A stretch of DNA of 64,000 bases, from the NCBI RefSeq assembly GCF_002954775.1, contig NZ_PJME01000018.1:99234-163233 (forward strand), given 5' to 3'. The notes beneath the pieces were generated by a model that did not search any database, had not been told where the DNA came from, and saw nothing but the letters and a program-made list of their open reading frames with translations. The stretch comes from Streptomyces geranii. GTDB lineage: Bacteria > Actinomycetota > Actinomycetes > Streptomycetales > Streptomycetaceae. A program made the translations under genes and the position numbers. This document shows positions 43,230 through 51,393 of this stretch, piece after piece (the first letter of the stretch is position 1; every line of letters starts with the position of its first letter).

Positions 43230-43883
43230 CTAAGGCCGCTGTCTGGGCGGGCCCCAGGAACCCCCGCCCAGCCGACCGCCCGACCCACGGCCCGACGGCC
43301 CACCGCCCGGCCCGCCACCGCGCCCACCGCCCGATCCCCCGTCGGCTCCTCCCCCGCCTCCGCCTGTTCCTCCGGAGGAGTCCTCGTCTCCCTCCCCCTC
43401 CCCGTCCCCCAACCGCAGCTCCAGCCGCCCGATGGCCGCCCTGACCCCGTCGCCGTAGCTGTCGTCGCCCAGGGCGTCGGCGGCGGCGCGGGCGCGGCGG
43501 AGGTGGGTGCGGGCGGCGTCGGGGCGGTCCAGCTTGACGTAGTCGGCGGCGAGGTTGAGGTGCAGCGAGGGGTACAGGGCTCGTACCGCGAGCGCACCTT
43601 CGTGCCGGACGACCTCCGCGACCCGTTCGTCGGACAGTTCCTGCGCCGCCGACAACGCCCGCAGGTCCCACGCCAGTTCGTCCGAGGGGTCGTCCTGGGT
43701 GTCCGCCATGTAGTGCGCCAGGGTGCAACGGTGCAGCGGGTCGCCGTCCTCGCCGATCTCCGCCCACAGCCCCAGGAAGCGCCCCCTCGCCTCCTCGCGG
43801 TCACCGCCGTGATGCAACATGACGGCCTGTCCGATCCGGGTCATCAAGGGATCCGACGCCACCTGCTCCTGCCGCTCCGTCAC
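43230..43883 (-). CDS. TPR-like protein with Gly-rich tail
   Basis: This is a 217-residue protein. Residues 1-150 are paired helices of TPR type (MLHHGGDREEARGRFLGLWAEIGEDGDPLHRCTLAHYMAD and SLHLNLAADYVKLDRPDAARTHLRRARAAADALGDD). The last 50 residues are a Gly/Ser/Arg low-complexity tail. The GTG at 43883 has GGAGG upstream. It lies downstream of ung, but a large hairpin separates the two, so it is likely transcribed on its own. Confidence 0.8.
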   Translation of the reverse strand: MTERQEQVASDPLMTRIGQAVMLHHGGDREEARGRFLGLWAEIGEDGDPLHRCTLAHYMADTQDDPSDELAWDLRALSAAQELSDERVAEVVRHEGALAVRALYPSLHLNLAADYVKLDRPDAARTHLRRARAAADALGDDSYGDGVRAAIGRLELRLGDGEGEGDEDSSGGTGGGGGGADGGSGGGRGGGPGGGPSGRGSGGRLGGGSWGPPRQRP

Positions 43884-43955
43884 CGCACCCTCCGCCCTGT
43901 CCGACGCGCACTGCCCACTGTCCCTGGCGACGCTAACGGCACCCACTGACAATCC

Positions 43956-44029
43956 CGGTGAGCCGGGCCGGTCCGGCGGCGGACCGGCCCCGTGACGGAG
44001 GGGGACCGGCCCGGCGGCCCGGCTCACCG
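43956..44029 (-). terminator. Compound hairpin downstream of ung
   Basis: CGGTGAGCCGGGCC (43956-43969) pairs exactly with GGCCCGGCTCACCG (44016-44029). Inside is a second perfect hairpin, GGTCCG-GCGG-CGGACC (43970-43985). It follows the ung stop at 44038 and should terminate ung transcription. Confidence 0.7.
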
Positions 44030-44037
44030 CCCGGGCG

Positions 44038-44721
44038 TCAGCCCAGGTTCGGGATCGTCCAGTCGATCGGGTCGTGGCCCTGGCCGGCCACCGCCTCGTT
44101 GATCTGGGTGAACGGACGGGAGCCGAAGAACTTCTTCGCCGACAGCGGCGACGGGTGCGCCCCCTTCACCACCACGTGCCGCTCCTCGTCGATCAGGGGG
44201 AGCTTCTTCTGGGCGTAGTTGCCCCACAGGACGAAGACCGCCGGGTCGGGACGGTCGGCCACGGCCCGGATCACCGCGTCCGTGAACTTCTCCCAGCCCT
44301 GCCCCTTGTGCGAGTTGGCCTCACCGGAGCGGACCGTGAGCACCGCGTTGAGCAGCAGCACGCCCTGCTCGGCCCACGGCATCAGATAGCCGTTGTCGGG
44401 GACCGGTGTGCCCAGCTCCTCCTTCATCTCCTTGTAGATGTTGCGGAGCGAGGGCGGGGTCTTCACACCGGGCCGCACGGAGAAGCACAGGCCGTGTCCC
44501 TGGCCCTCGCCGTGGTAGGGGTCCTGACCGAGGATCAGGACCTTCACCTGGTCGTACGGTGTCGCGGCGAGCGCGGCGAAAACCTCGTCGCGAGGAGGGA
44601 AGACCGGCCCCCGTGTCCGCTCCTCCTCGACGAACTCGGTCAGCTCCTTGAAGTAGGGCTGCTGCAGCTCGTCACCCAGGACGCCGCGCCAGGACTCGGG
44701 CAGCATGGCGATGTCGGTCAC
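44038..44721 (-). CDS. ung: Uracil-DNA glycosylase
   Basis: This is a 227-residue family 1 uracil-DNA glycosylase, which removes uracil from DNA in base-excision repair. VLILGQDPYHGEGQGHGLCFSV contains the catalytic Asp and water-activating motif, LLLNAVLTVRSGEANSH is the uracil pocket, VFVLWGNYAQKK follows, and GAHPSPLSAKKFFGSRPF is the DNA-intercalation loop with the catalytic His. Length and motif order are complete. The GTG at 44721 has GGAAG 5 bp upstream. Confidence 0.97.
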   Translation of the reverse strand: MTDIAMLPESWRGVLGDELQQPYFKELTEFVEEERTRGPVFPPRDEVFAALAATPYDQVKVLILGQDPYHGEGQGHGLCFSVRPGVKTPPSLRNIYKEMKEELGTPVPDNGYLMPWAEQGVLLLNAVLTVRSGEANSHKGQGWEKFTDAVIRAVADRPDPAVFVLWGNYAQKKLPLIDEERHVVVKGAHPSPLSAKKFFGSRPFTQINEAVAGQGHDPIDWTIPNLG

Positions 44722-44824
44722 GTGAACTTCCTCCGATGTGCGGTGTGTTCCACTCACCGAAGAACCTACCGGCGCCCACTGACAACGGGCCCCGGAGTCC
44801 GCCGTACTCGGACCTTCGACCGCG

Positions 44825-46405
44825 CTACCAGCTGGTCTTCCAGTACAGCTCCCACATCACCATCATCGTCGCCGGGTCGATGGACACCTCGGCGCCGCCG
44901 ATCTCCTCGTTCGCCGCCACATGCTGCTTGCCCTGCCACAGCGGCAGCAGGCGGGCGTCGTCCAGGAGGATCTGCTGGGCCTCCTCGAACTGCTCGCCCA
45001 CGGCCCCGCGGTCGCTCTCCCGGCGGGACTCGGGCAGCAGGGTGTTGGTGATCTGGGGCGAGGTGTACGGCGTACCGAGGGCGTTCTGCTCGCCCACGAA
45101 GGGGGCGATGAAGTTGTCGGCGTCGGGGAAGTCGGGGAACCAGCCGCGCCCGAAGACCGGGTACTCGCCCTTCTGGTAGCCGTCCACGTAGGTCTTCCAG
45201 GGGCGGCTCTGGAGCGTCACGGTGAACAGGCCGGAGTCATCCAGCTGGCGCTTCAGTTCCTCGAAGGCGGGCTTGGTCTGGGAGCCGTAGCGGTCGCTCG
45301 TGTACCAGAGGGTCAGCGGGACCCGCTCGGTGATGCCGTCCTCCAGGAGGATCTGCCTGGCCTTGGAGGAGCTGGGGTTGCCGAAGTCGTCGAAGAAGCC
45401 CGTGGTGTGGCCGACCAGACCCTTGGGGATCATGGAGTACAGCGGCTCGACGGTGTCCTTGTAGATGTTGTGCGCGAGCGCCGGGCGGTCGACGACCTGG
45501 GCGATGGCCCGGCGGACCGACAGCTTGTTGGACCAGGGGTCCTTGGGGTTGAACACCAGGTAGCTGATCTCGGTGGTGGCGTTCTCGACGAGCTGGAGGC
45601 CCTCCTCCTTCTCGTTGTCCTGGATGTCGACGATGTCCGCGGCGGCGAGACCGCGGTAGATGACGTCGATCTTCTTCTCCCGCAGCGCGTTGGCGATGTC
45701 CGACGACAGCTGGAAGTAGCGGATGGTGACGGCGTCGTTCTTGGGGTCCGCGATGCCCTTGTAGCTGTCGTTCCTGACCAGCTCGGCCTTGTCGCCCTCC
45801 TTGTAGGACTCCAGGGTGTACGGCCCGGAGCCGCTGACCTTGCCGTCCTCGCGGAGCGACTTCGCGGGGTAGTCGTCGGGGTCGACGATCGACATGGCGG
45901 GGGTGGAGAGGACGAAGGGGAAGGTCGCGTCGGCCTGGTTCAGATGGAAGACGAGTCCGCGGTCACCCTTCACCTCGATCCGGTCGAGGCTGGTCAGCAG
46001 TCCGGCGGGACCGCCGTTGACGTTGATCCTCTTGATCCGGTCGATCGAGTACTTGACCGCCTGCGCGTTCAGCTCGTGCCCGTTCGAGAAGGTCAGGCCG
46101 TCGCGCAGTTCACAGCTGTACACCGTGCTCGAACTGTCGGTGAACGCGCAGCTCTTGGCGGCGTCGGGCTTGGGCTCGGTCCCGCCGGTGGTGAAGTTCA
46201 GCAGGGTCTGGTGGACGTTGCGGAACAGTTCCCACGAGTTGTCCCAGGACGCCGCCGGGTCCAGGGTGCTGGGCTCACTGGTCGTCCCCACCACGATCGG
46301 CCCGCCGTCGCCGGAGGAGTCGGAGGAGAAGACCCCGCATCCGGCGACCATGGATATGGACGCGGCTGCCGCCACCTGCCGCAGGCCCCGGTTCCGGTTG
46401 AACAC
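44825..46405 (-). CDS. Peptide/solute-binding lipoprotein of ABC transporter (family 5)
   Basis: This is a 526-residue extracellular solute-binding protein of the DppA/OppA class. A basic start (RNRGLR) and hydrophobic stretch lead to lipobox VAGC (Cys23). Family motifs follow: GTTSEPSTLDPAASWDNSWELFRNVHQTLL, YSCELRDGLTFSNGHELNAQAVKYSIDRI, SGSGPYTLESY, and near the end LLDDARLLPLWQGKQHVA. The GTG at 46405 is placed correctly behind GAGGAG. No permease or ATPase gene is adjacent, so it is an orphan binding protein here. Confidence 0.92.
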   Translation of the reverse strand: MFNRNRGLRQVAAAASISMVAGCGVFSSDSSGDGGPIVVGTTSEPSTLDPAASWDNSWELFRNVHQTLLNFTTGGTEPKPDAAKSCAFTDSSSTVYSCELRDGLTFSNGHELNAQAVKYSIDRIKRINVNGGPAGLLTSLDRIEVKGDRGLVFHLNQADATFPFVLSTPAMSIVDPDDYPAKSLREDGKVSGSGPYTLESYKEGDKAELVRNDSYKGIADPKNDAVTIRYFQLSSDIANALREKKIDVIYRGLAAADIVDIQDNEKEEGLQLVENATTEISYLVFNPKDPWSNKLSVRRAIAQVVDRPALAHNIYKDTVEPLYSMIPKGLVGHTTGFFDDFGNPSSSKARQILLEDGITERVPLTLWYTSDRYGSQTKPAFEELKRQLDDSGLFTVTLQSRPWKTYVDGYQKGEYPVFGRGWFPDFPDADNFIAPFVGEQNALGTPYTSPQITNTLLPESRRESDRGAVGEQFEEAQQILLDDARLLPLWQGKQHVAANEEIGGAEVSIDPATMMVMWELYWKTSW

Positions 46406-46731
46406 GTGCACGCTCCTCGATCTGCCATACCAAGCCAACGGTCGGCAGACCATACCGCAGTGCCCCAGTGGGTGGTCCAGCTTCCTGGTAGGCCACTTGA
46501 TCAGCGTGAATCGGACGACGGGGTCCTCGGAGGGTGTGACCTCGCACGTCGACACAGAAGCATTTTCTGTCAGCCGGGGCGCATAACTTTGCGGTGGTCG
46601 ACATGGAGACTTATCGCCGCTCATCTTCCGGTAAATGGCAAAGCAGACGTAAAAATCGACTCCGGAGGAAACGGCGACGGGCGCCCGTCTCCCGACGAAC
46701 GCCCGCCCACTCCGTACCGGTCCCGGTTACG
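46406..46731. other. Intergenic region, no supported gene
   Basis: This 326-bp stretch lies between two leftward genes. It contains a less GC-rich part (46560-46670) that should include the promoter of the solute-binding protein gene. GACGGGC-GCCCGTC (46676-46689) is a perfect palindrome. No frame shows convincing coding bias. Confidence 0.45.
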
Positions 46732-47490
46732 TCAGTTGTGCCCGGCCTTGAGGAAGATGCCGCCGTCGACCACGAGGGTCTGGCCGGTGATCCAGTCGGC
46801 CTGGGCCGAGGTGAGGAACGCGGCGGCGCCGCCGATGTCGGCGGGTACGCCGAGCCGGCCGAGCGGGTAGGCGGCAGCGGCCTCCTCCTCGCGGCCCTCG
46901 TAGAGCGCCTGCGCGAACTTCGTTTTCACGACCGCCGGCGCGATCGAGTTGACCCGCACCCGGGGCGCGTACTCGTGTGCCAGTTGCCGCGTCAGGTTGT
47001 CCATGGCGGCCTTGCTGATGCCGTACGCGCCGATGAACGGTGAGGCGGAAAGTCCGGCGACGGACGTGATGTTGACGATCGAGCCGCCGTTGTCCTTCTG
47101 CCAGGCGTGCCAGGTCTTCTGGGCGAAGCCGAGCGCCGAGACGACGTTGGTCTCGAAGACCTTGCGCGCCACGTTGAGGTCGAGGTCGGCGATCGGCCCG
47201 AACACCGGGTTCGTACCGGCGTTGTTCACGAGGTGGTCGACGCGCCCGAACGCCTCCAGGGTGCGCTCGACGGCGACGGCCTGGTGGGCCTCGTCGTGGG
47301 CCTTGCCCGCCACGCCGATGACCCGGTCGGCACCGAGTGCCTCGACGGCCTCCTTGAGGGCGTCCTCGTTGCGCCCGGTGATGCAGACCCGGTCCCCGCG
47401 CGCGAGGAGCGCCTCGGCGATGCCGTATCCGATGCCCCGGCTGGCGCCCGTGATGAGCGCGACCTTGCCCGAGAGTTCCACAGTCGTCAT
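46732..47490 (-). CDS. SDR family oxidoreductase (3-oxoacyl-ACP reductase-like)
   Basis: This is a 252-residue classical SDR with ALITGASRGIGYGIA, LVNNAGTNPVFG, the catalytic Ser in NITSVAGLS, the pair in YGISKAA and the end ADWITGQTLVVDGGIFLKAG. It follows another FabG-like gene by 44 bp on the same strand, and both are probably one operon. The physiological substrate is uncertain; relatives near fabG in S. coelicolor are annotated as 3-oxoacyl-ACP reductases. Confidence 0.9.
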   Translation of the reverse strand: MTTVELSGKVALITGASRGIGYGIAEALLARGDRVCITGRNEDALKEAVEALGADRVIGVAGKAHDEAHQAVAVERTLEAFGRVDHLVNNAGTNPVFGPIADLDLNVARKVFETNVVSALGFAQKTWHAWQKDNGGSIVNITSVAGLSASPFIGAYGISKAAMDNLTRQLAHEYAPRVRVNSIAPAVVKTKFAQALYEGREEEAAAAYPLGRLGVPADIGGAAAFLTSAQADWITGQTLVVDGGIFLKAGHN

Positions 47491-47534
47491 GTCCCTAAGT
47501 CCCTAAGCCCCGGTTGTCCCTGAGTTCCTCAGCC

Positions 47535-48296
47535 CTAGTCGAGCGGTCCGCCGGCGACGTACAGCACCTGGCCGGAGACGAATCCGGCGGCCTCGCCGGT
47601 GAAGAAGGCGATGGTGTTGGAGATGTCGTCCGGGTTGCCCACGCGCTGGACCGGGATCTGGGTCGCGGCGGCGGCCTTGAAGTCCTCGAAGCCCATGCCG
47701 ACGCGCTCGGCGGTGGCCGCGGTCATGTCGGTGGCGATGAAGCCGGGGGCGACGGCGTTCGCCGTGACGCCGAACTTGCCGAGTTCGAGGGCGAGGGTCT
47801 TGGTGAAGCCCTGGAGACCGGCCTTGGCGGCGGAGTAGTTGACCTGGCCGCGGTTGCCCTGGGCGGAGGACGAGGACAGGTTGACGATCCGCCCGAACTT
47901 GGCGTCGACCATGTACTTCTGACAGGCCCTCGACATCAGGAAGGCGCCGCGCAGATGGACGTTCATGACCGTGTCCCAGTCTGACACGCTCATCTTGAAG
48001 AGCAGGTTGTCGCGCAGGACGCCCGCGTTGTTGACGAGGATCGTGGGTCCGCCCAGTTCCTCGGCGATACGGGTGACCGCAGCCGCGACCTGCGCCTCGT
48101 CGGAGACGTCGCAGCCGACGGCGATCGCCCTGCCACCGGCGGCGGTGATCGTCTCGACGGTGTCCTTGCAGGCGGCCTCGTCGAGGTCGATCACCGCGAC
48201 GGCGCGGCCCTCCGCCGCCAGTCGTACGGCGGTCGCGGCGCCGATGCCGCGCGCCCCGCCGGTGACCACGGCGACCCGCTGCTCTGTGGTGGACAT
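47535..48296 (-). CDS. fabG: 3-oxoacyl-ACP reductase-like SDR
   Basis: This is a 253-residue classical SDR close to FabG, with VAVVTGGARGIGAAT, VNNAGVLRDNLLFKMSVSDWD, NLSSSSAQGNRGQVNYSAAKAGLQGFTKTLALELG, VAPGFIATDMT and FVSGQVLYVAGGP. The DNLLFKM and YSAAKAG segments are especially FabG-like, supporting NADPH-dependent reduction of 3-oxoacyl thioesters. It is the first gene of the pair with the SDR at 46732. The promoter at 48396-48424 is well placed. Confidence 0.9.
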   Translation of the reverse strand: MSTTEQRVAVVTGGARGIGAATAVRLAAEGRAVAVIDLDEAACKDTVETITAAGGRAIAVGCDVSDEAQVAAAVTRIAEELGGPTILVNNAGVLRDNLLFKMSVSDWDTVMNVHLRGAFLMSRACQKYMVDAKFGRIVNLSSSSAQGNRGQVNYSAAKAGLQGFTKTLALELGKFGVTANAVAPGFIATDMTAATAERVGMGFEDFKAAAATQIPVQRVGNPDDISNTIAFFTGEAAGFVSGQVLYVAGGPLD

Positions 48297-48387
48297 TGCT
48301 GGTTCTCCTCGCCCTTGAAAAGTTCGGCCTTGAAAAGCCTGCGGTCCACGGTACGCCCTCGGGTGAGCGACCGCTTAGTACCTTCAG

Positions 48388-48435
48388 CGCATGTGACGCT
48401 AGAAGTCCTGGCACCCGGTGTCAACGCATGTCACG
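48388..48435 (-). promoter_or_regulatory. fabG promoter with repeated 11-bp element
   Basis: Read leftward, TTGACA (48419-48424) and TAGCGT (48396-48401) are separated by exactly 17 bp, a near-ideal promoter. CGCATGTGACG (48388-48398) and CGCATGTCACG (48425-48435) flank it with one mismatch and suggest operator half-sites at both edges. Confidence 0.65.
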
Positions 48436-48458
48436 CCGGTGTGAGCCATTACCTGTCG

Positions 48459-48842
48459 TCACCTGACCAGCAGGTCGAGGAGTCGCTCCGCCTCGGCGTG
48501 CGGGTCGGTGGTGAGCCCGGTGTGCACGGGGCCCGGCTGGACGACCGTGGAGCGCGGCGCGATCAGCCAGCGGAAGCGCCGCCCGGCGTCGTCGGGCGCC
48601 GCCTGGCCCGCGGCGTCCCCGCCCGCGCAGACCCCCTCGACGGCGCTCAGGGCGGCCCGTACCCCGGCGATGTCGACGGCGGGGTCGAGCGCCCGCAGCC
48701 TGCCCTCGTCGAGATGCGTACGGGCCGTGACGAAGGACTTGGCCCGGCAGTACACGAGGACACCGGCGTTGACGCACTCCCCGCGTTCGATCCGCGGTAC
48801 GACCCGCAGCAGCGCGTACTCGTAGACGTCCCGGCCGCTCAT
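48459..48842 (-). CDS. DUF3037 domain protein
   Basis: This is a 127-residue DUF3037 protein. YEYALLRVVPRIERGECVNAGVLVYCRAKSFV is the family signature, followed by RALDPAVDIAGVRAALSAVEGVC and RFRWLIAPRSTVVQPGPVHTGLTTDPHAEAERLL. Its ATG overlaps the stop of the HipA-like kinase gene by 4 bp, so the two are produced together. The biochemical function of DUF3037 is unknown to me; an accessory or antitoxin-like role for the kinase partner is speculation. Confidence 0.92.
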   Translation of the reverse strand: MSGRDVYEYALLRVVPRIERGECVNAGVLVYCRAKSFVTARTHLDEGRLRALDPAVDIAGVRAALSAVEGVCAGGDAAGQAAPDDAGRRFRWLIAPRSTVVQPGPVHTGLTTDPHAEAERLLDLLVR

Positions 48843-49600
48843 GCGGTCCTCCCGTGGGTGATCCGCTCGTGGATGACGGGGGCGCGCGCGAGGAGCGGTT
48901 CCGCGTAGGCCCGGCGGAGGGCGTCCGGCGAGTCGAACCCGGGTTCGTCCGCGAGCCATTCGTCGGGGATCTCGGCGGTGACCTCGGCGAGCAGTTCCCC
49001 GGTGACCAGGGGGGCCAGTTCGGCGGCGGCGGAGGCGAGGTCGGGGCCGAACCGGGCGAGGGCGTGCTCGGAGACGTCGTACGGCTTGGCGGCGGAGGCC
49101 TTGGCGCCGGGCCAGTTGTGGTGCCAGATCATCGTGGCGCCGTGGTCGATGAGCCACAGCTCCTCCCGCCACATCAGCAGGTTGGGGTTGCGCCAGGACC
49201 GGTCGACGTTGTTGACGAGCGCGTCGAACCACACCACCCGGCCTGCCTCCTCGGCGCTCACCGCGAAGGCGAGCGGGTCGAAGCCGAGCGCCCCCGACAG
49301 GAAGTCCATGCCGAGGTTGGTGCCACCGCTCGCCCGGAGCAGCCCCTGCACCTGCTCGTCGGGCTCACCGAGCCCCAGCACCGGGTCGAGGCCGACGGTC
49401 ACCAGCCCCGGCACCCGCAGCCCCAGCCGCCGGGCCAGCTCCCCACACACGACTTCGGCGACGAGCGTCTTACGACCCTGCCCCGCCCCCCTGAACTTCA
49501 TGACATACGCTCCGAGATCGTCGGCCTCGACGAGCCCCGGCAGCGAACCGCCCTCGCGCAGCGGCGTGATGTAGCGGGTCGCGATGACTTCCTTGAGCAT
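48839..49600 (-). CDS. HipA-like kinase-fold protein
   Basis: This is a 253-residue protein of the HipA-like kinase family. AYVMKFRGAGQGRKTLVAEVVCGELARRLG carries the ATP-binding Lys. FDALVNNVDRSWRNPNLLMW is the catalytic loop with N-x-D, and LWLIDHGATMIWHHNW is the metal-binding DFG-like motif. It is shorter than E. coli HipA (440 residues) and lacks HipA's N-terminal subdomain. The downstream partner is DUF3037 rather than HipB. Protein kinase activity is plausible but unproven. Confidence 0.88.
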   Translation of the reverse strand: MLKEVIATRYITPLREGGSLPGLVEADDLGAYVMKFRGAGQGRKTLVAEVVCGELARRLGLRVPGLVTVGLDPVLGLGEPDEQVQGLLRASGGTNLGMDFLSGALGFDPLAFAVSAEEAGRVVWFDALVNNVDRSWRNPNLLMWREELWLIDHGATMIWHHNWPGAKASAAKPYDVSEHALARFGPDLASAAAELAPLVTGELLAEVTAEIPDEWLADEPGFDSPDALRRAYAEPLLARAPVIHERITHGRTA

Positions 49601-49715
49601 CGCCCCAGGTTACTGGGGCCTTCACGGCAGGATGCCCGCGCCGCCTGAACGGCGCGGACACGGGGTTCGTATCTCCCGACAGATCCAGACAACGCCTTCG
49701 GAAGGAAACGCCAGC

Positions 49716-50153
49716 ATGAGCAGCGCCTCGCTTCAGCCCCTATCGGGACCGGCACGTCGTACGGTCATGGCCGCGGCCGGCGCGGCGGGGCTCACCGTCG
49801 CGCTCACCGCGTGCGGGTCGGGTGACGACTCGTCGGACTCCGCGACCGAACAGGGCGCCGCCGCGGGCACGGCCCTCGCGAAAACCACCGACATCCCGGA
49901 GGGCGGTGGCAAGATCTTCGCGGACCAGGGTGTGGTCGTCACCCAGCCGACGGCGGGCACCTACAAGGCGTTCTCGTCGAAGTGCACGCACGCGGGCTGT
50001 GCGGTGACGGGCATCACCAACGGGGTCATCACCTGTCCCTGTCACAACAGCGAGTTCTCGGTGACCGACGGCAGCGTGAAGAAGGGCCCCGCGACCGAGG
50101 CGCTGGCCGCCGAGAAGATAACGGTCTCCGGGGACTCGATCACGCTCGCCTGA
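49716..50153 (+). CDS. TAT-exported Rieske [2Fe-2S] lipoprotein
   Basis: This is a 145-residue exported Rieske protein. ARRTVMAAAG is a twin-arginine signal, followed by a hydrophobic stretch and the lipobox LTAC, so it should be anchored outside as a folded lipoprotein. The cluster ligands are complete: Cys/His in SSKCTHAGCAV and in TCPCHNSEFSV. It lacks the long membrane helix of cytochrome bc Rieske proteins and belongs to the small ubiquinol-independent type. GGAAGGAA precedes the ATG at 49716. Its electron partner is unknown. It overlaps the convergent isochorismatase gene by 14 bp. Confidence 0.92.
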   Translation: MSSASLQPLSGPARRTVMAAAGAAGLTVALTACGSGDDSSDSATEQGAAAGTALAKTTDIPEGGGKIFADQGVVVTQPTAGTYKAFSSKCTHAGCAVTGITNGVITCPCHNSEFSVTDGSVKKGPATEALAAEKITVSGDSITLA

Positions 50154-50784
50154 CCCGCGCCCCGAGACAGGCCAGCACCTCGTCGGTGGTCGCGACCGTG
50201 GCGACCAGCGCGAGGGTGTGGCGGATCATCGCGGGGGTGTAGTCGGAGGGCACCCCCGCGATGGCGTCGCCGGGCACGACGACGGTGTAGCCGCGGTTCA
50301 CGGCGTCGAACACGGCGTTGGGGATCGCGACGTTGGCCGAGACCCCGGTCACGATCAGCGTGCGGCAGCCCAGATTGCGCAGCAGGGCGTCCACGTCGGT
50401 GCCCTGGATGGGCGACAGGCCGTGCAGTCGTCGTACGACGAAGTCCTCGTCGGCGACCTCGATGGGCGGTGCGACGCGCACCGCGCTCGTACCGGTCAGT
50501 TGCTGGACGGGGAGCCGTCCGGCGGCGCGGAACAGCCGGGCGTTGTGGTTGGCGCCGCGGCCGTCGGGACGGCGCTCGGCGACGGCGTGGACGACCTGGA
50601 TCCCGCTTTCGCGGGCGGCGGCGACCAGTCGGCCGATCCGGTCGAGCACGCCCGACGACCGCGCCTCCTCGGCGAGTTCGGGCAGGGCGCTGCCGGGTCC
50701 GACGACGCCCTGCTGGCACTCGACGGTGAGCAGGACCGTGGTCGCGGGGTCGAGGAGTTCGCTGAGCTGTTCGTACGACGGCAT
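50140..50784 (-). CDS. Isochorismatase-like hydrolase lacking the usual Cys
   Basis: This is a 214-residue isochorismatase-fold protein. TTVLLTVECQQGVVG stands where the catalytic Asp normally lies (Glu here), VVRRLHGLSPIQGTDVDALLRNLG follows, and LIVTGVSANVAIPNAVFDAVNRGYTVVVPGDA is the active-site helix. In cysteine hydrolases this helix reads G-x-x-T-N-x-C; here Ala replaces Cys. The protein is therefore unlikely to act as a cysteine hydrolase and may be an isochorismatase-type enzyme with other chemistry, or a binding protein. The start is ATG at 50784. Confidence 0.85.
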   Translation of the reverse strand: MPSYEQLSELLDPATTVLLTVECQQGVVGPGSALPELAEEARSSGVLDRIGRLVAAARESGIQVVHAVAERRPDGRGANHNARLFRAAGRLPVQQLTGTSAVRVAPPIEVADEDFVVRRLHGLSPIQGTDVDALLRNLGCRTLIVTGVSANVAIPNAVFDAVNRGYTVVVPGDAIAGVPSDYTPAMIRHTLALVATVATTDEVLACLGARVRRA

Positions 50785-50838
50785 GGCGCCGGAGACTAAC
50801 GTCCGCCGCACAAAGGTGGAAGACGCACCATTTTCTTT

Positions 50839-50876
50839 TCTGACGTGATGTCAGAGGATCCCCTCTGACACGACGT
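50839..50876. promoter_or_regulatory. Inverted-repeat operator upstream of PPOX gene
   Basis: TCTGAC-GTGAT-GTCAGA (50839-50855) is a perfect inverted repeat, and TCTGACACGACGT (50864-50876) repeats its left arm. They lie between the divergent genes starting at 50784 and 50898, so one repressor could control both. No regulator gene is adjacent. Confidence 0.55.
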
Positions 50877-50897
50877 GGGAGAACAAAGGGGGATCGT

Positions 50898-51365
50898 ATG
50901 ACCGCCACTCAACGCCGGGGCCGGAAGATCATGATGACGCCGGGCGAGCTGGACGAGTTCCTGTCGACCCAGCGCACCTGCCGGGTCGCCACCGTGTCGA
51001 CGGAGGGCGCTCCGCATGTGAGCACGCTCTGGTTCGCCTGGGACGGCACCTCGATGTGGCTGTACTCGGTGGTACGCAGCAAGCGCTGGACACACCTGTG
51101 CCGCGATCCGCGGGTCGCGGTCGTCGTCGACACGGGCGAGGAGTACGACGAACTGCGCGGCGTCGAGCTGTCCGGCACCGTCGACTTCGTGGGCGAGTCC
51201 CCGCGCACGGGCGAACTCCGCGCGGAACTGGACGTCCCGGAGACCCTGTTCGCGCGCAAGAACTTCCACCTGGACGAGATGCCCCACGACGGCAGACACG
51301 CCTGGATACGCCTCACCCCGGAAAAGATCGTCTCCTGGGACTTCCGCAAACTGCCCGCGCAGTAA
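50898..51365 (+). CDS. Pyridoxamine 5'-phosphate oxidase-fold / F420-binding protein
   Basis: This is a 155-residue split-barrel flavin or F420-binding protein. MTPGELDEFLSTQRTCRVATVSTEGAPHVSTLWFAWDG is the typical opening, followed by KRWTHLCRDPRVAVVVDTGEEYDELRGVELSGTVDF. Such actinobacterial proteins often use F420H2 as reductant. The cofactor cannot be decided from sequence alone. GGGAG-type sites precede the ATG at 50898. It is divergent from the isochorismatase-like gene. Confidence 0.87.
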   Translation: MTATQRRGRKIMMTPGELDEFLSTQRTCRVATVSTEGAPHVSTLWFAWDGTSMWLYSVVRSKRWTHLCRDPRVAVVVDTGEEYDELRGVELSGTVDFVGESPRTGELRAELDVPETLFARKNFHLDEMPHDGRHAWIRLTPEKIVSWDFRKLPAQ

Positions 51366-51393
51366 CCTGCAGCCCAGGCCCCGCACTTCAGCC

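Noticed and set aside
46594..47043. Rightward open frame of 149 residues starting in the gap before the SDR gene
   Set aside because: It is Arg-rich, has no ribosome site, and most of it is antisense to the SDR gene.
46732..48296. The two SDR genes as mycofactocin-dependent dehydrogenases
   Set aside because: They are over 30 kb from the mft locus, have the normal FabG length and show no extra insertion expected for the nicotinoprotein-type SDRs.
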